A stretch of DNA of 64,000 bases from Indolivaga alginatilytica (GTDB lineage Bacteria; Bacteroidota; Bacteroidia; Bacteroidales; Dysgonomonadaceae), in contig NZ_QICL01000005.1 of assembly GCF_003201355.1 (NCBI RefSeq), forward strand, positions 124,001-188,000. Reading direction: 5' to 3'. This document shows, one piece after another, positions 10,020 through 18,275 of this stretch (its first letter is position 1; each line of letters begins with the position of its first letter). The notes under the pieces are model-generated. The model was given only the letters and a program-made list of their open reading frames with translations. It did not search any database and was not told the DNA's origin. The translations under genes and the position numbers were made by a program.

Positions 10020-10105
10020 TTTTAAACGCAAAGACACAAAGACGCAAAGTCTTTTTGCTCCCTCTCAGTAGGAGAGGGTTGGGGTGAGGTGCTCTTTGCA
10101 TTTAA
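10020..10105. repeat. MITE-like palindromic intergenic element
   Basis: About 86 bp between the SDR gene and uxuA with imperfect inverted ends (TTTAAACGCAAAG at 10021-10033 against CTTTGCATTTAA at 10094-10105). Inside are tandem CAAAGACGCAAAG-type units and the hairpin CCCTCTC-AGTA-GGAGAGGG. It lies within an operon with no sign of coding function. Its phrasing resembles dispersed intergenic repeats of many bacterial genomes; this is recognition from memory, not a search. Confidence 0.55.
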
Positions 10106-10111
10106 GCTACA

Positions 10112-11287
10112 TTATTTAATTTTCAAATCATCATTTACAACAGCCATTACACCATCCAGTTGTGCAAGGGCATACATACGCCCATAAAAAGAGTAACCGG
10201 GATTATACCCTTTTTCACCATCGTCCAACATCAAACGACCGTGATCTACACGCATGGGTAACGCCGGGTTTTCTTTCTCGAATACTCTGACTACATCTAT
10301 CAAATGTCCTCTGCCTTCCAAGTGGGGAGCTTCTATAAAATTGCCATCTTTCAGAACGTCCGTACTGCGAAGGTGCACAAAGTGGGTGCGTGAAGCAAAT
10401 TTTGCAGCCAGTTCGGGTACGCTGTTATGTATCCCTGAACTTAGAGATCCTGCACAGAATGTCAATCCGTTATGAGGATTATCAACAGCTTTCAATATCC
10501 AGCTTATATCATCTCCACCGGTCACGATACGAGGGAGCCCCAACATCTGATAGGGTGGATCGTCGGGATGCACACACATATTTACACCGTACTCTTCACA
10601 AACAGGCATTATCTGCTCTAGGAAATATTTCATGTTTTGGCGTAATGTATCACGGTCTATGCCATCATAGAGCGAAAGCAGGCGTTTAAAAATAGCTACG
10701 GGGTTTTTGTCTCCTTCTTTGATATTACCGTTTATAAAACCTTGTGTCTTTACGATAATGGTATCTATCAAAGCCTCTTTTTCGACTTCGGTTATCGTTT
10801 TGCCCAGTTCTTTTACCCGTGCTAATTCTTCGGGTGTGTAATCTTTCTCAGCACCTTCGCGTTGAAGAATATAGCAGTCGAAATAAGCAAATCGGGTTTT
10901 GTCGAAATAAAGGGACGAAGTACCGTCTTCCCAAGGATATTCGAGATCGGTACGAATCCAGTCTATTACGGGCATAAAGTTATAGCACACCGTTTTAAGA
11001 CCTGCTTTGCCCAGATTTGCGAGACTTATCTTGTAGTTTGCGATCAATCTGTCTCTGTCTTCTCCTGCATATTTGATAGCTTCGCTAACAGGTAGGCTTT
11101 CTACTACCGACCATCGAAGCCCTGCATCTTCAATATATTTTTTCAGATCGAGAATAGCTTCTAAAGTCCAGACTTCGCCATTGGGTACATCGTGCAGTGC
11201 CGTGACTATGCCTTCTACTCCTATTTGCCTGAGCACCGGTAAGGTTATTTTATCTTTCTTACCAAACCATCTCCAAGTTTTTTCCAT
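10112..11287 (-). CDS. uxuA: Mannonate dehydratase
   Basis: Converts D-mannonate to 2-keto-3-deoxygluconate and water, feeding the Entner-Doudoroff branch; cytosolic TIM-barrel metalloenzyme. The 391 aa are full length for UxuA. Diagnostic stretches are MEKTWRWFGKKDKITL at the N terminus, MCVHPDDPPYQMLGLPRIV near residues 240-258, TFCAGSL near 277, HFVHLRS near 303 and the metal/catalytic MRVDHGRLM near 345-353. It sits between GH67 and the SDR in the xylan operon, so uronate carbon released by GH67/GH115 is its likely source once glucuronate has been isomerised by an enzyme encoded elsewhere. Confidence 0.95.
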   Translation of the reverse strand: MEKTWRWFGKKDKITLPVLRQIGVEGIVTALHDVPNGEVWTLEAILDLKKYIEDAGLRWSVVESLPVSEAIKYAGEDRDRLIANYKISLANLGKAGLKTVCYNFMPVIDWIRTDLEYPWEDGTSSLYFDKTRFAYFDCYILQREGAEKDYTPEELARVKELGKTITEVEKEALIDTIIVKTQGFINGNIKEGDKNPVAIFKRLLSLYDGIDRDTLRQNMKYFLEQIMPVCEEYGVNMCVHPDDPPYQMLGLPRIVTGGDDISWILKAVDNPHNGLTFCAGSLSSGIHNSVPELAAKFASRTHFVHLRSTDVLKDGNFIEAPHLEGRGHLIDVVRVFEKENPALPMRVDHGRLMLDDGEKGYNPGYSFYGRMYALAQLDGVMAVVNDDLKIK

Positions 11288-11338
11288 GATTTTAATAGTA
11301 ATTATATAATGCTATATTTTTATTAGTCGTGCCAACCC

Positions 11339-13462
11339 TTAATTGTGATGCTTCATATCCAGTTTTATCTTTTTTAAATCTTCCAGTTTATGTACAGGTG
11401 GTTCTATATCGGAAGGGATAGGACGTTTAGAAAATGTTTGAAAATAAAGCAAACATGCATCTTTCCACCAAACGGCATCTTGTGATTGTATTTCTAATTT
11501 AGATTTTACATCATTGAAACGTTGTTCGTCGATATAAGGTTGCATTTGCCTCCATGTTTGCTGAAAGCTTCGGGTTTGTTGGACCCCCGAGTTGTATTTA
11601 TAACACAACTCATCCCACATAATACGTCCGTTTTTCATTTTATAGCTCCAAGGTATATAATGGAACCAAAGTAGTAAATTTTCGGGACAACGGGAAGCAT
11701 CATTATAAATTTCTTTCAGAGGTGAGAAATATTGAGAAACAGCGTTGCTTCCTGTAATAGAACGATCAAACCCAAGTCCGACAGAGTCGGCATTGTGATA
11801 GTACCAAGGCATCCAATCGGGTCGTCCACCCGGCACATCTCCCCAAGGTTCTGGTCCATAGTGATGCCCGAATGCGAAAATATGGTGTAAGCCCATCGGC
11901 ATCATGTAATCGACAACAGCTTCACGAGATGCCAGCATGATATCTTTTACAGGATTAACGAAACCATTGTCTTTCGAAAAAGTCATCTTTATCCATTCAT
12001 CCGCAATTTGTTTCGAGGTAAGTTGATGATCCCAAGCCAAACGACCGAATGCGTACCAATTGGATTGTGCGAAATGATGTCCGCACCAGTTGGTATCTTC
12101 GCCGATATTGGCAACGGCTGCAATAGCCGTCAGTTTATGAGGACGCAAAGTACCATCCGTTATTTTAGCAATAGTTGAGCCTTTTCCGTTGGCATATGTA
12201 TCGCTATCGAGCGTTTCTTTGAATAGGGGTGCTAAATAAGCCAGATGATTCGAGAATCCGAGATACTCTTGTGTAATCTGAAATTCTACCATTTCGGGTG
12301 TTTTCTGCATAGCTCCAAACAATGGGCTGAACGGTTCACGAGGCTGAAAATCAATAGGTCCGTTTTTGATCTGAATGATTACATTATCGCGGAATTGTCC
12401 GTCCAAAGGCATAAACTCCAGATAGGCTTGTTTTGCCCTGTCTTCGTTGCTTGGGTTATAAACAAATGCACGCCACATAACAATTCCGTTATATGGTTTT
12501 AGGGCATCAGCCAACATATTAGCTCCATCGGCATGAGTACGCCCGTAATCTTGTGGACCGGGCAATCCTTCGGAGTTGGCTTTTACCAAAAATCCTCCGA
12601 AGTCGGGAATGATACTGTATATTTCTTTCGCTTTATCGTTCCACCATTTAATAACCTCTTTATTTAAGGGGTCTGAATTGGGTAATCCTCCCAATTCTTT
12701 AGGTGATGAAAAGTTGACAGCCAAGTATACTTTCAAACCATAGGGACGGAATATATCAGCCAAAGCTTTTACCTTATGAAGATATTCTTTACTCAGAATT
12801 TGAGGGCTTGCATTGACATTATTCAAGACCGTTGCATTTATTCCTATTGAAGCATTTGCACGTGCATAAGCTTCGTATCGGGGTGATAAAGTATTGGGTA
12901 ATTCATCCCATTTCCAGAGCGAATATCCGGCGTAGCCACGTTCGACAGTTCTATCCAAATTGTCCCAATGATTGAGTATCCGAATATCATATTTTGGTTT
13001 CTCTACGATATTTATAGATGCTGATAATTGATTTGTTTGGATCAACCGCAGAAAATGGAATACTCCGTAAAGTACTCCTATATCTGTATTTGAAGCAATG
13101 GTAATACTTTGTTTGCCTCCTTTGTTTATATTTCGGATAATATAGCCGTCATTACCTAAATCGTCGAAATCTTTAGAGGATATAACAGAAGTAATGTTTT
13201 TACTTTTTGAAGTACCGATAACCAAAGAACCAGCGTCGGTTGTTTTACTTGTTTGTATGTCCTTTCCTTCAAAAGATTGCCATGCAATATTTAGCTCCTT
13301 AAGAGCTTTTTCTAAAGTTGGACTGGTTTCGTCCATCGTTACTGTCGAAAAATCATAAATAGCTTCAGGTGGAGTATACCTTAACCACAATTTGCTACCG
13401 TCTTCCGCAAAAAGCGAAGAAGAAAGTATAGCAAGAATAAAGGTGTTTATTATATATTTCAT
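11339..13462 (-). CDS. Alpha-glucuronidase, GH67
   Basis: Removes (4-O-methyl-)D-glucuronic acid from the non-reducing terminal xylose of xylo-oligosaccharides; signal peptide ending LSSSLFA, so periplasmic or exported. I place the start at ATG 13462, giving 707 aa. The frame stays open upstream to 13585, but that part has no signal peptide and runs through a palindromic repeat. The N-terminal alpha/beta domain is followed by the TIM barrel; the catalytic acid is E298 in KANSEGLPGP, equivalent to E292 of Cellvibrio Agu67A, and WCGHHFAQSNWYAFGRLAWDH lies near residue 480. It complements GH115: GH67 acts on oligomer ends, GH115 on internal substitutions. Confidence 0.95.
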   Translation of the reverse strand: MKYIINTFILAILSSSLFAEDGSKLWLRYTPPEAIYDFSTVTMDETSPTLEKALKELNIAWQSFEGKDIQTSKTTDAGSLVIGTSKSKNITSVISSKDFDDLGNDGYIIRNINKGGKQSITIASNTDIGVLYGVFHFLRLIQTNQLSASINIVEKPKYDIRILNHWDNLDRTVERGYAGYSLWKWDELPNTLSPRYEAYARANASIGINATVLNNVNASPQILSKEYLHKVKALADIFRPYGLKVYLAVNFSSPKELGGLPNSDPLNKEVIKWWNDKAKEIYSIIPDFGGFLVKANSEGLPGPQDYGRTHADGANMLADALKPYNGIVMWRAFVYNPSNEDRAKQAYLEFMPLDGQFRDNVIIQIKNGPIDFQPREPFSPLFGAMQKTPEMVEFQITQEYLGFSNHLAYLAPLFKETLDSDTYANGKGSTIAKITDGTLRPHKLTAIAAVANIGEDTNWCGHHFAQSNWYAFGRLAWDHQLTSKQIADEWIKMTFSKDNGFVNPVKDIMLASREAVVDYMMPMGLHHIFAFGHHYGPEPWGDVPGGRPDWMPWYYHNADSVGLGFDRSITGSNAVSQYFSPLKEIYNDASRCPENLLLWFHYIPWSYKMKNGRIMWDELCYKYNSGVQQTRSFQQTWRQMQPYIDEQRFNDVKSKLEIQSQDAVWWKDACLLYFQTFSKRPIPSDIEPPVHKLEDLKKIKLDMKHHN

Positions 13463-13494
13463 AAGCATTAAGGTTTTAGACCTGTTAAATTGAG

Positions 13495-13609
13495 AATAGT
13501 GGGCAGAGATTTGCCTGCCCATGCTATTAAGAAATTCTAGTTGTAGGGGCAGACCTGTGTGTCTGCCCGCTGTGGGTGAACACATAGGTTCACCCCTACT
13601 GAGAACTAG
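13495..13609. repeat. Triple-hairpin REP-like element between GH3 and GH67
   Basis: Three stems follow one another: GGGCAG/CTGCCC (13501-13506, 13515-13520, flanked by AATAG/CTATT), GGCAGAC/GTCTGCC (13548-13554, 13561-13567) and GGGTGAAC/GTTCACCC (13574-13581, 13588-13595). The last two are enclosed by CTAGTT-GTAGGGG (13537-13549) and CCCCTAC...AACTAG (13593-13609). The outer CTAG overlaps the GH3 stop codon (TAG, complement of 13606-13608). It would fold as a branched structure in RNA and could stabilise or attenuate the GH3-GH67 transcript. Confidence 0.75.
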
Positions 13610-16257
13610 TCTTTAATATAAAAGGTATTTCCTGTAACCTGAACTTCTTTCTGAACCACTTGTTTTGAACTGATAGCTTTGCTGTCGGGCTGTTTTCCAC
13701 CTACCGAAAGTAATACTTTTCCGTTTGAAACCTGAGCCAGATTTTCTTTGTCACGTCCTGCCATTTGCTTTGGCGTAACGGTAAACTCAACGGTTTTAGT
13801 TTCGCCGGCTTTTAAGTGAATACGTTTGAATCCTTGTAAAGCTCTGATTGGCGTTTTCAGTTTACTGTCCGGTAGAGAAACGTATAGCTGAACCACTTCG
13901 TCGCCGTCCATTTTGCCTGTGTTTTTCACATCTACCGAAATGGTGATATTGTCTCCAGACTTAATTGTTTCGGGTGCATTTTTGACTGTATATTCGAAAG
14001 TGGAATAGCTTAATCCATATCCGAATTCATACAAAGGAGCACCTTTGAAGTAGCGGTACGTTTTACCCGTCATATCATAATCGCTGAAAGCAGGTATTTG
14101 CTTGATGTCTTTGTAGAATGTCAACGGCAGACGTCCGGCAGGATTATAATCGCCGAAAATAATATCGGCTAAGGCTGTTCCTCCCTCTTGTCCGGGATAC
14201 CATGCTTCGATGATGGCAGGCATATTCTCGGCTTCCCAATTAAATGCTAATGCACTACCGTTCAAAAATACCAATACGGTTGGTTTTCCTAATTTATGAA
14301 TCTCACGAATCAGATCGGTTTGTGTACTTGGCAATTTTATATCCAAGCGGTCGCCACCTGAAAAGCCTTCTACTTTTACAGGCATTTCCTCACCTTCTAA
14401 TAATGGGCTTAGTCCCATACAAAGCACTATCAGATCCGATGATTTAGCCAAATCGATAGCTTCCTGTTTTAAGTTCGGTTTTGGTGTACCCCAAAGCAGA
14501 CGCATAATAGCATACTCAGTATTATCCTGAACGTATTCTAAGCGGACATTATAGGCTTTGCCACCTTCGAGTTTCATCAATTCGTATACTTTGCGAGGAT
14601 GATGTACATCTTTCCATTTGGTTACTAAAGAGTCATTCAAATATAAATTAAATCCAGAAAAACCTTCACCACCTAAAGCATATTCACCCGATGTGGGAGG
14701 TACAAGTACCCCTGTCCATCGTACCGAGAATTGATCGTATTTCATATCTTTGAAAGGAGCAGTTGTCCACCAGATAAAATCTATATTCGGATCGACTTGT
14801 GTATGTGCAGCTTTTCCCTCCCATTTGATATTGGAGAAATATTCAGCTTTAAGACCCTTTTGCGATTTACTTGCATCCGTAAACAAGTATTCGGAAGGGA
14901 TAGCTTCAAAGTAGGGGAGTTTTTCAGCTAAAGCACAACCTTGTGCGTATATCACTTCGGCATTCGGCAGTTTTTCACGTAATCCCGTTAATGGTGTTTT
15001 AGGTTTAGTAGGGTAGCCGTTGTAGTTTCCTAGCAGTACCTCCAAGTCATCTGCATTTGGTCCTATAACAGCTACCTTTTTCACATCTTTGCTGAAAGGC
15101 AAAAGATTATTTTCATTTTTCAACAATACCATTGATTTTCTCGCGGCATCTAACGATAAAGCCTGATGTTCTTTGCTTTCCACCACATCATAAGGTATTT
15201 GGGCATATTTTACATCTTTATCGTTATCCATCATACCTAGTTTAAATAAGGCTAGAAGTACACGGTGAACCGAAACATCTATTTCAGCTTCGGTAATTAA
15301 GCCTTGTTCAACCGCAGATACCAAGTGTACATAAGTATCACCGCAATTGAGGTCTGTGCCTGCTTTAACTGCCATTGCCGCTGCTTCTTCGGGGGTAGCT
15401 ACTACATGATGAGCTTTTTCCTCATAAAAATCGCGAATTGCCCAGCAATCTGAAACTATATATCCTTTGAATCCCCATTTTTCGCGCAGCATACTTTCCA
15501 GAAATTTATTGCCGCAACACGGTGCTCCCCTGAAACTTTGATAAGCACACATCACCGAATATACATGAGCATCCTGTACGGTTCTTTTAAAATGAGGCAG
15601 GTATGTTTCTTCCAAATCGTAATCGTTAGGCCATACATCAAACGAGTGGCGCGTCGATTCGGGTCCGCTGTGTACAGCAAAGTGTTTGGCGGTAGCCACT
15701 AATTTAAGGTATTTAGCGTCATCACCCTGCAATCCTTTGATGAAAGGAACAGCCAGTTCAGCCGTTAAATAGGGATCTTCGCCGTATGTTTCCATTCCCC
15801 GTCCCCAACGCGGATCACGGAAAATGTTAATATTCGGAGTCCAGTAAGTTAATCCTTGATAAATGCCCCGTTTACCTCTCGAAGCGTATTCGTGATGTTT
15901 GGCACGTGCTTCGTCCGAAATGGCATCCGCAATACCGAACATTTCTTCACTATCCCACATGGCAGCCATACCGATTGCCTGCGGAAAAACGGTTGCTTTA
16001 CCCGAACGGGCGACACCATGCAGGCACTCGTTCCAGAAATTATGGGCAGGAACACCCAGACGTTCTACGCCGGGACAATCGTACCGCAACATATTTACTT
16101 TCTCCTGTAACGTCATACGCGATACAAGATCGGTTGCTCTTTCTTCAAAAGAAAGAGAAGTGTCCTGATAAGGTTCAATCTTTTTGCTGTTGCATCCCGT
16201 TAATGTAAGGATGCTTAGTGCAAGCAAAAAAGGTTTTAAGTTTTTAAATACTTTCAT
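13606..16257 (-). CDS. GH3 beta-xylosidase-type lipoprotein with PA14 insert
   Basis: Exo-acting GH3 enzyme, most likely releasing xylose from xylo-oligosaccharides. I start at ATG 16257 (883 aa) because MKVFKNLKPFLLALSILTLTGC then forms a lipoprotein signal with lipidated C22; the frame has an ATG three codons earlier. Order: GH3 N-terminal barrel (about 35-370) with the nucleophile D270 in GYIVSDCWAI, the GH3 C-terminal sandwich split by a PA14 domain (about 465-600, GLKAEYFSN...), a WYPGQEGG/PAGRLPLTFY region and a fibronectin III-like end. Gene context (GH67, GH115, uxuA) supports xylosidase over glucosidase. The stop codon overlaps a repeat. Confidence 0.92.
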   Translation of the reverse strand: MKVFKNLKPFLLALSILTLTGCNSKKIEPYQDTSLSFEERATDLVSRMTLQEKVNMLRYDCPGVERLGVPAHNFWNECLHGVARSGKATVFPQAIGMAAMWDSEEMFGIADAISDEARAKHHEYASRGKRGIYQGLTYWTPNINIFRDPRWGRGMETYGEDPYLTAELAVPFIKGLQGDDAKYLKLVATAKHFAVHSGPESTRHSFDVWPNDYDLEETYLPHFKRTVQDAHVYSVMCAYQSFRGAPCCGNKFLESMLREKWGFKGYIVSDCWAIRDFYEEKAHHVVATPEEAAAMAVKAGTDLNCGDTYVHLVSAVEQGLITEAEIDVSVHRVLLALFKLGMMDNDKDVKYAQIPYDVVESKEHQALSLDAARKSMVLLKNENNLLPFSKDVKKVAVIGPNADDLEVLLGNYNGYPTKPKTPLTGLREKLPNAEVIYAQGCALAEKLPYFEAIPSEYLFTDASKSQKGLKAEYFSNIKWEGKAAHTQVDPNIDFIWWTTAPFKDMKYDQFSVRWTGVLVPPTSGEYALGGEGFSGFNLYLNDSLVTKWKDVHHPRKVYELMKLEGGKAYNVRLEYVQDNTEYAIMRLLWGTPKPNLKQEAIDLAKSSDLIVLCMGLSPLLEGEEMPVKVEGFSGGDRLDIKLPSTQTDLIREIHKLGKPTVLVFLNGSALAFNWEAENMPAIIEAWYPGQEGGTALADIIFGDYNPAGRLPLTFYKDIKQIPAFSDYDMTGKTYRYFKGAPLYEFGYGLSYSTFEYTVKNAPETIKSGDNITISVDVKNTGKMDGDEVVQLYVSLPDSKLKTPIRALQGFKRIHLKAGETKTVEFTVTPKQMAGRDKENLAQVSNGKVLLSVGGKQPDSKAISSKQVVQKEVQVTGNTFYIKD

Positions 16258-16321
16258 AATTATCATTATTAAGGTGTGATACCTATTGTTATTTACTGTT
16301 TATATCTATATGAATAATAAA

Positions 16322-16336
16322 AAGGTCTGTGACCTT
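16322..16336. repeat. Short palindrome AAGGTC-N3-GACCTT overlapping a stop codon
   Basis: Perfect 6-bp arms around TGT. On the minus strand the SASA stop codon TAA is the first three bases of the palindrome (TAAGGTCACAGACCTT). Related palindromes occur at 3299-3310, 32052-32066 and 57424-57437, two of them also touching stop codons. Function unknown; too short for a strong terminator. Confidence 0.6.
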
Positions 16337-18269
16337 ACCAATTATCTGTTCTGAATGGGCTGGAGGGAAGACTTTCTTTATTCCGTAAGTTAGCTCCTTC
16401 GGGATTATCTGCCCAAGCATATCTTACGGCAACGGGATTTTTCACTTTGTCGCTCGATACAATAATTTTATTTCCTTCAATTTTAGCATCTGCCCAAACA
16501 AATTGTTTGTCTTTTCCTGCAATAGCAAAGCCTTTGAGTTTTTCGTTAGCGGCAAAACCATTTCCGATTTCTTTAAATGAAAGAATTATTTTATCGCCTT
16601 CTATAACCATGTTATTATATACAGGTGCTGAACTTATAATCTTTTTATCTCCGTAAGCGATTTTCATGGCGGGAAGAGCCAGACGGTATCCAACCTCTTT
16701 TTTCTTTAAAGGATGAACATCGTTCCATTCCCCTAAATCTATGGTGACTGCCATTCCTGTATTTGGAATTTCTAGTACTTTAGATTGTGCCTCTCTTAAC
16801 ATAGCCCAATTGCTTTCGGAGGGTTGTTTCTCAACTTTCATAAAGTTGGGAAGCTGCGTTATAATGAATGGTAAATCAGGTTTGTTCCATTTTGTCCGCC
16901 AATCATTGATTAACGCCGAAAGCATGGTACTATATTCAGCGGGTCTGGATGTATTTGCTTCGCCTTGGTACCAGATAACGCCTTTTATAGGGTAATTAAT
17001 CAATGGAGCTATCATGCCATTGTATAGCCCCATAGGGTTATACTGGAAAAATGTCTGGGGTTTTAAAGGACTCATTTCCGCCCCTAATTTATATTTCCAT
17101 TCTCCTGTGAGGTTTATAAGTTCATCTCCTACAATAATTTGATACGGTTTATCTTCTACGAAACCTCCTTTTCCTATGGAATTAATAACACGTAGGGTTA
17201 CGGAGTTTGTACCTTCGTGAAGAAGCCCCAAAGGGATAGTGTAAATACGGGGAGGGTATTGATAAGAAATTGTTCCTACAAATTCTCCATTGATGTATGT
17301 CGAATCGCTATCCACAATACATCCTAAACGAAGTACGGCAGGTTTACCGACCATCGAAGCGGGAACTTCAAAGTCTTTACGAAACCAAAATGATCCGTTT
17401 ATATTTCCGACTCCTTTATCTGCCCAATATCCGGGTAAACTGATTGTTCCCCAATCGGACGTATTCAGATCACTTTTAAACCAATTGGATACGCCTTTAT
17501 CATTTTTATTTAAAGTAGAATACCAATTGCTTTCCATCTTTTTTTCTCTGGTTCGAATGCTGTCTATATAGCCGGCTACCGCAAATTGATCGGCTATTTG
17601 TAAATAGGACGGGAATTGTTTTAGGGCATCTCTGCTAAGCCATGCTTCAACGGGCGATCCCCCTACACTCGAATTCAATAAGCCGATAGGTACTTTGTAT
17701 TTATCATATAATTCTTTGGCAAAGAAGTAAGCGACTGCCGAAAAATCGAGTATATTTTCAGGGGTTGCCGATTTCCACGAACCGCCATTTATGTCGTCAC
17801 TTACTCCTGTGAAGTTGTACTTTAAAGGAGTTTTCAAATGACGGATATACGGGTTGTTTATCAGACTGACTTCATCCTTATACAAATCTAATACCCTGCG
17901 GATAGGAGTTTCCATATTCGATTGTCCCGAACACAGCCATACATCGCCAATCAGAATATCATTGATCGAAATATTATTTATTTGCATCTGATATGGACCT
18001 CCTGCTTTTTGTGGAGGGAGCGTAACTTCCCATTTTCCGTTTGCATCGGCAGTCGTTTTGTATGACTTGTTCAAGAAGCTAATTTCAATACTTTCTCCTA
18101 CCGAAGCCCATCCCCAGAGTTTTAGCTCCGTATCTCGTTGTAAAACCATACCGTCGCTAATCAGTGCCGGAAGTTTTACAGATGCTCTGCCGTTAACAAC
18201 GCAAAATAAGGTGAGCAGCATTAAAAATGCTACCCGCCTCGTTGGTATATATTTATTTATGGTTTTCAT
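16335..18269 (-). CDS. SASA-family carbohydrate O-acetylesterase
   Basis: Sialate O-acetylesterase-like (SASA/DUF303) SGNH hydrolase, 644 aa; in this locus probably an acetyl-xylan esterase. A signal peptide precedes KLPALISDGMVLQRDTELKLWGWA. The nucleophile is S117 in LCSGQSNME, the Gly/Asn block is WYQGEANTSRP (about residue 437), and the Asp-His pair is in DLGEWNDVHPLKKKE (about 528). A jelly-roll like the GH2 sugar-binding domain is inserted between the catalytic halves (about 265-395, GYWADKGVGNINGSFWFRKDF), common in SASA proteins of PULs. It begins 6 bp after GH115 ends, so the pair is translationally close. CE6-type activity is an alternative label. Confidence 0.88.
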   Translation of the reverse strand: MKTINKYIPTRRVAFLMLLTLFCVVNGRASVKLPALISDGMVLQRDTELKLWGWASVGESIEISFLNKSYKTTADANGKWEVTLPPQKAGGPYQMQINNISINDILIGDVWLCSGQSNMETPIRRVLDLYKDEVSLINNPYIRHLKTPLKYNFTGVSDDINGGSWKSATPENILDFSAVAYFFAKELYDKYKVPIGLLNSSVGGSPVEAWLSRDALKQFPSYLQIADQFAVAGYIDSIRTREKKMESNWYSTLNKNDKGVSNWFKSDLNTSDWGTISLPGYWADKGVGNINGSFWFRKDFEVPASMVGKPAVLRLGCIVDSDSTYINGEFVGTISYQYPPRIYTIPLGLLHEGTNSVTLRVINSIGKGGFVEDKPYQIIVGDELINLTGEWKYKLGAEMSPLKPQTFFQYNPMGLYNGMIAPLINYPIKGVIWYQGEANTSRPAEYSTMLSALINDWRTKWNKPDLPFIITQLPNFMKVEKQPSESNWAMLREAQSKVLEIPNTGMAVTIDLGEWNDVHPLKKKEVGYRLALPAMKIAYGDKKIISSAPVYNNMVIEGDKIILSFKEIGNGFAANEKLKGFAIAGKDKQFVWADAKIEGNKIIVSSDKVKNPVAVRYAWADNPEGANLRNKESLPSSPFRTDNW

Positions 18270-18275
18270 TTTATT

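Noticed and set aside
13463-13585. 41-codon N-terminal extension of the GH67 reading frame
   Set aside because: It translates the palindromic repeat and would bury the signal peptide; the ATG at 13462 gives a normal signal sequence.
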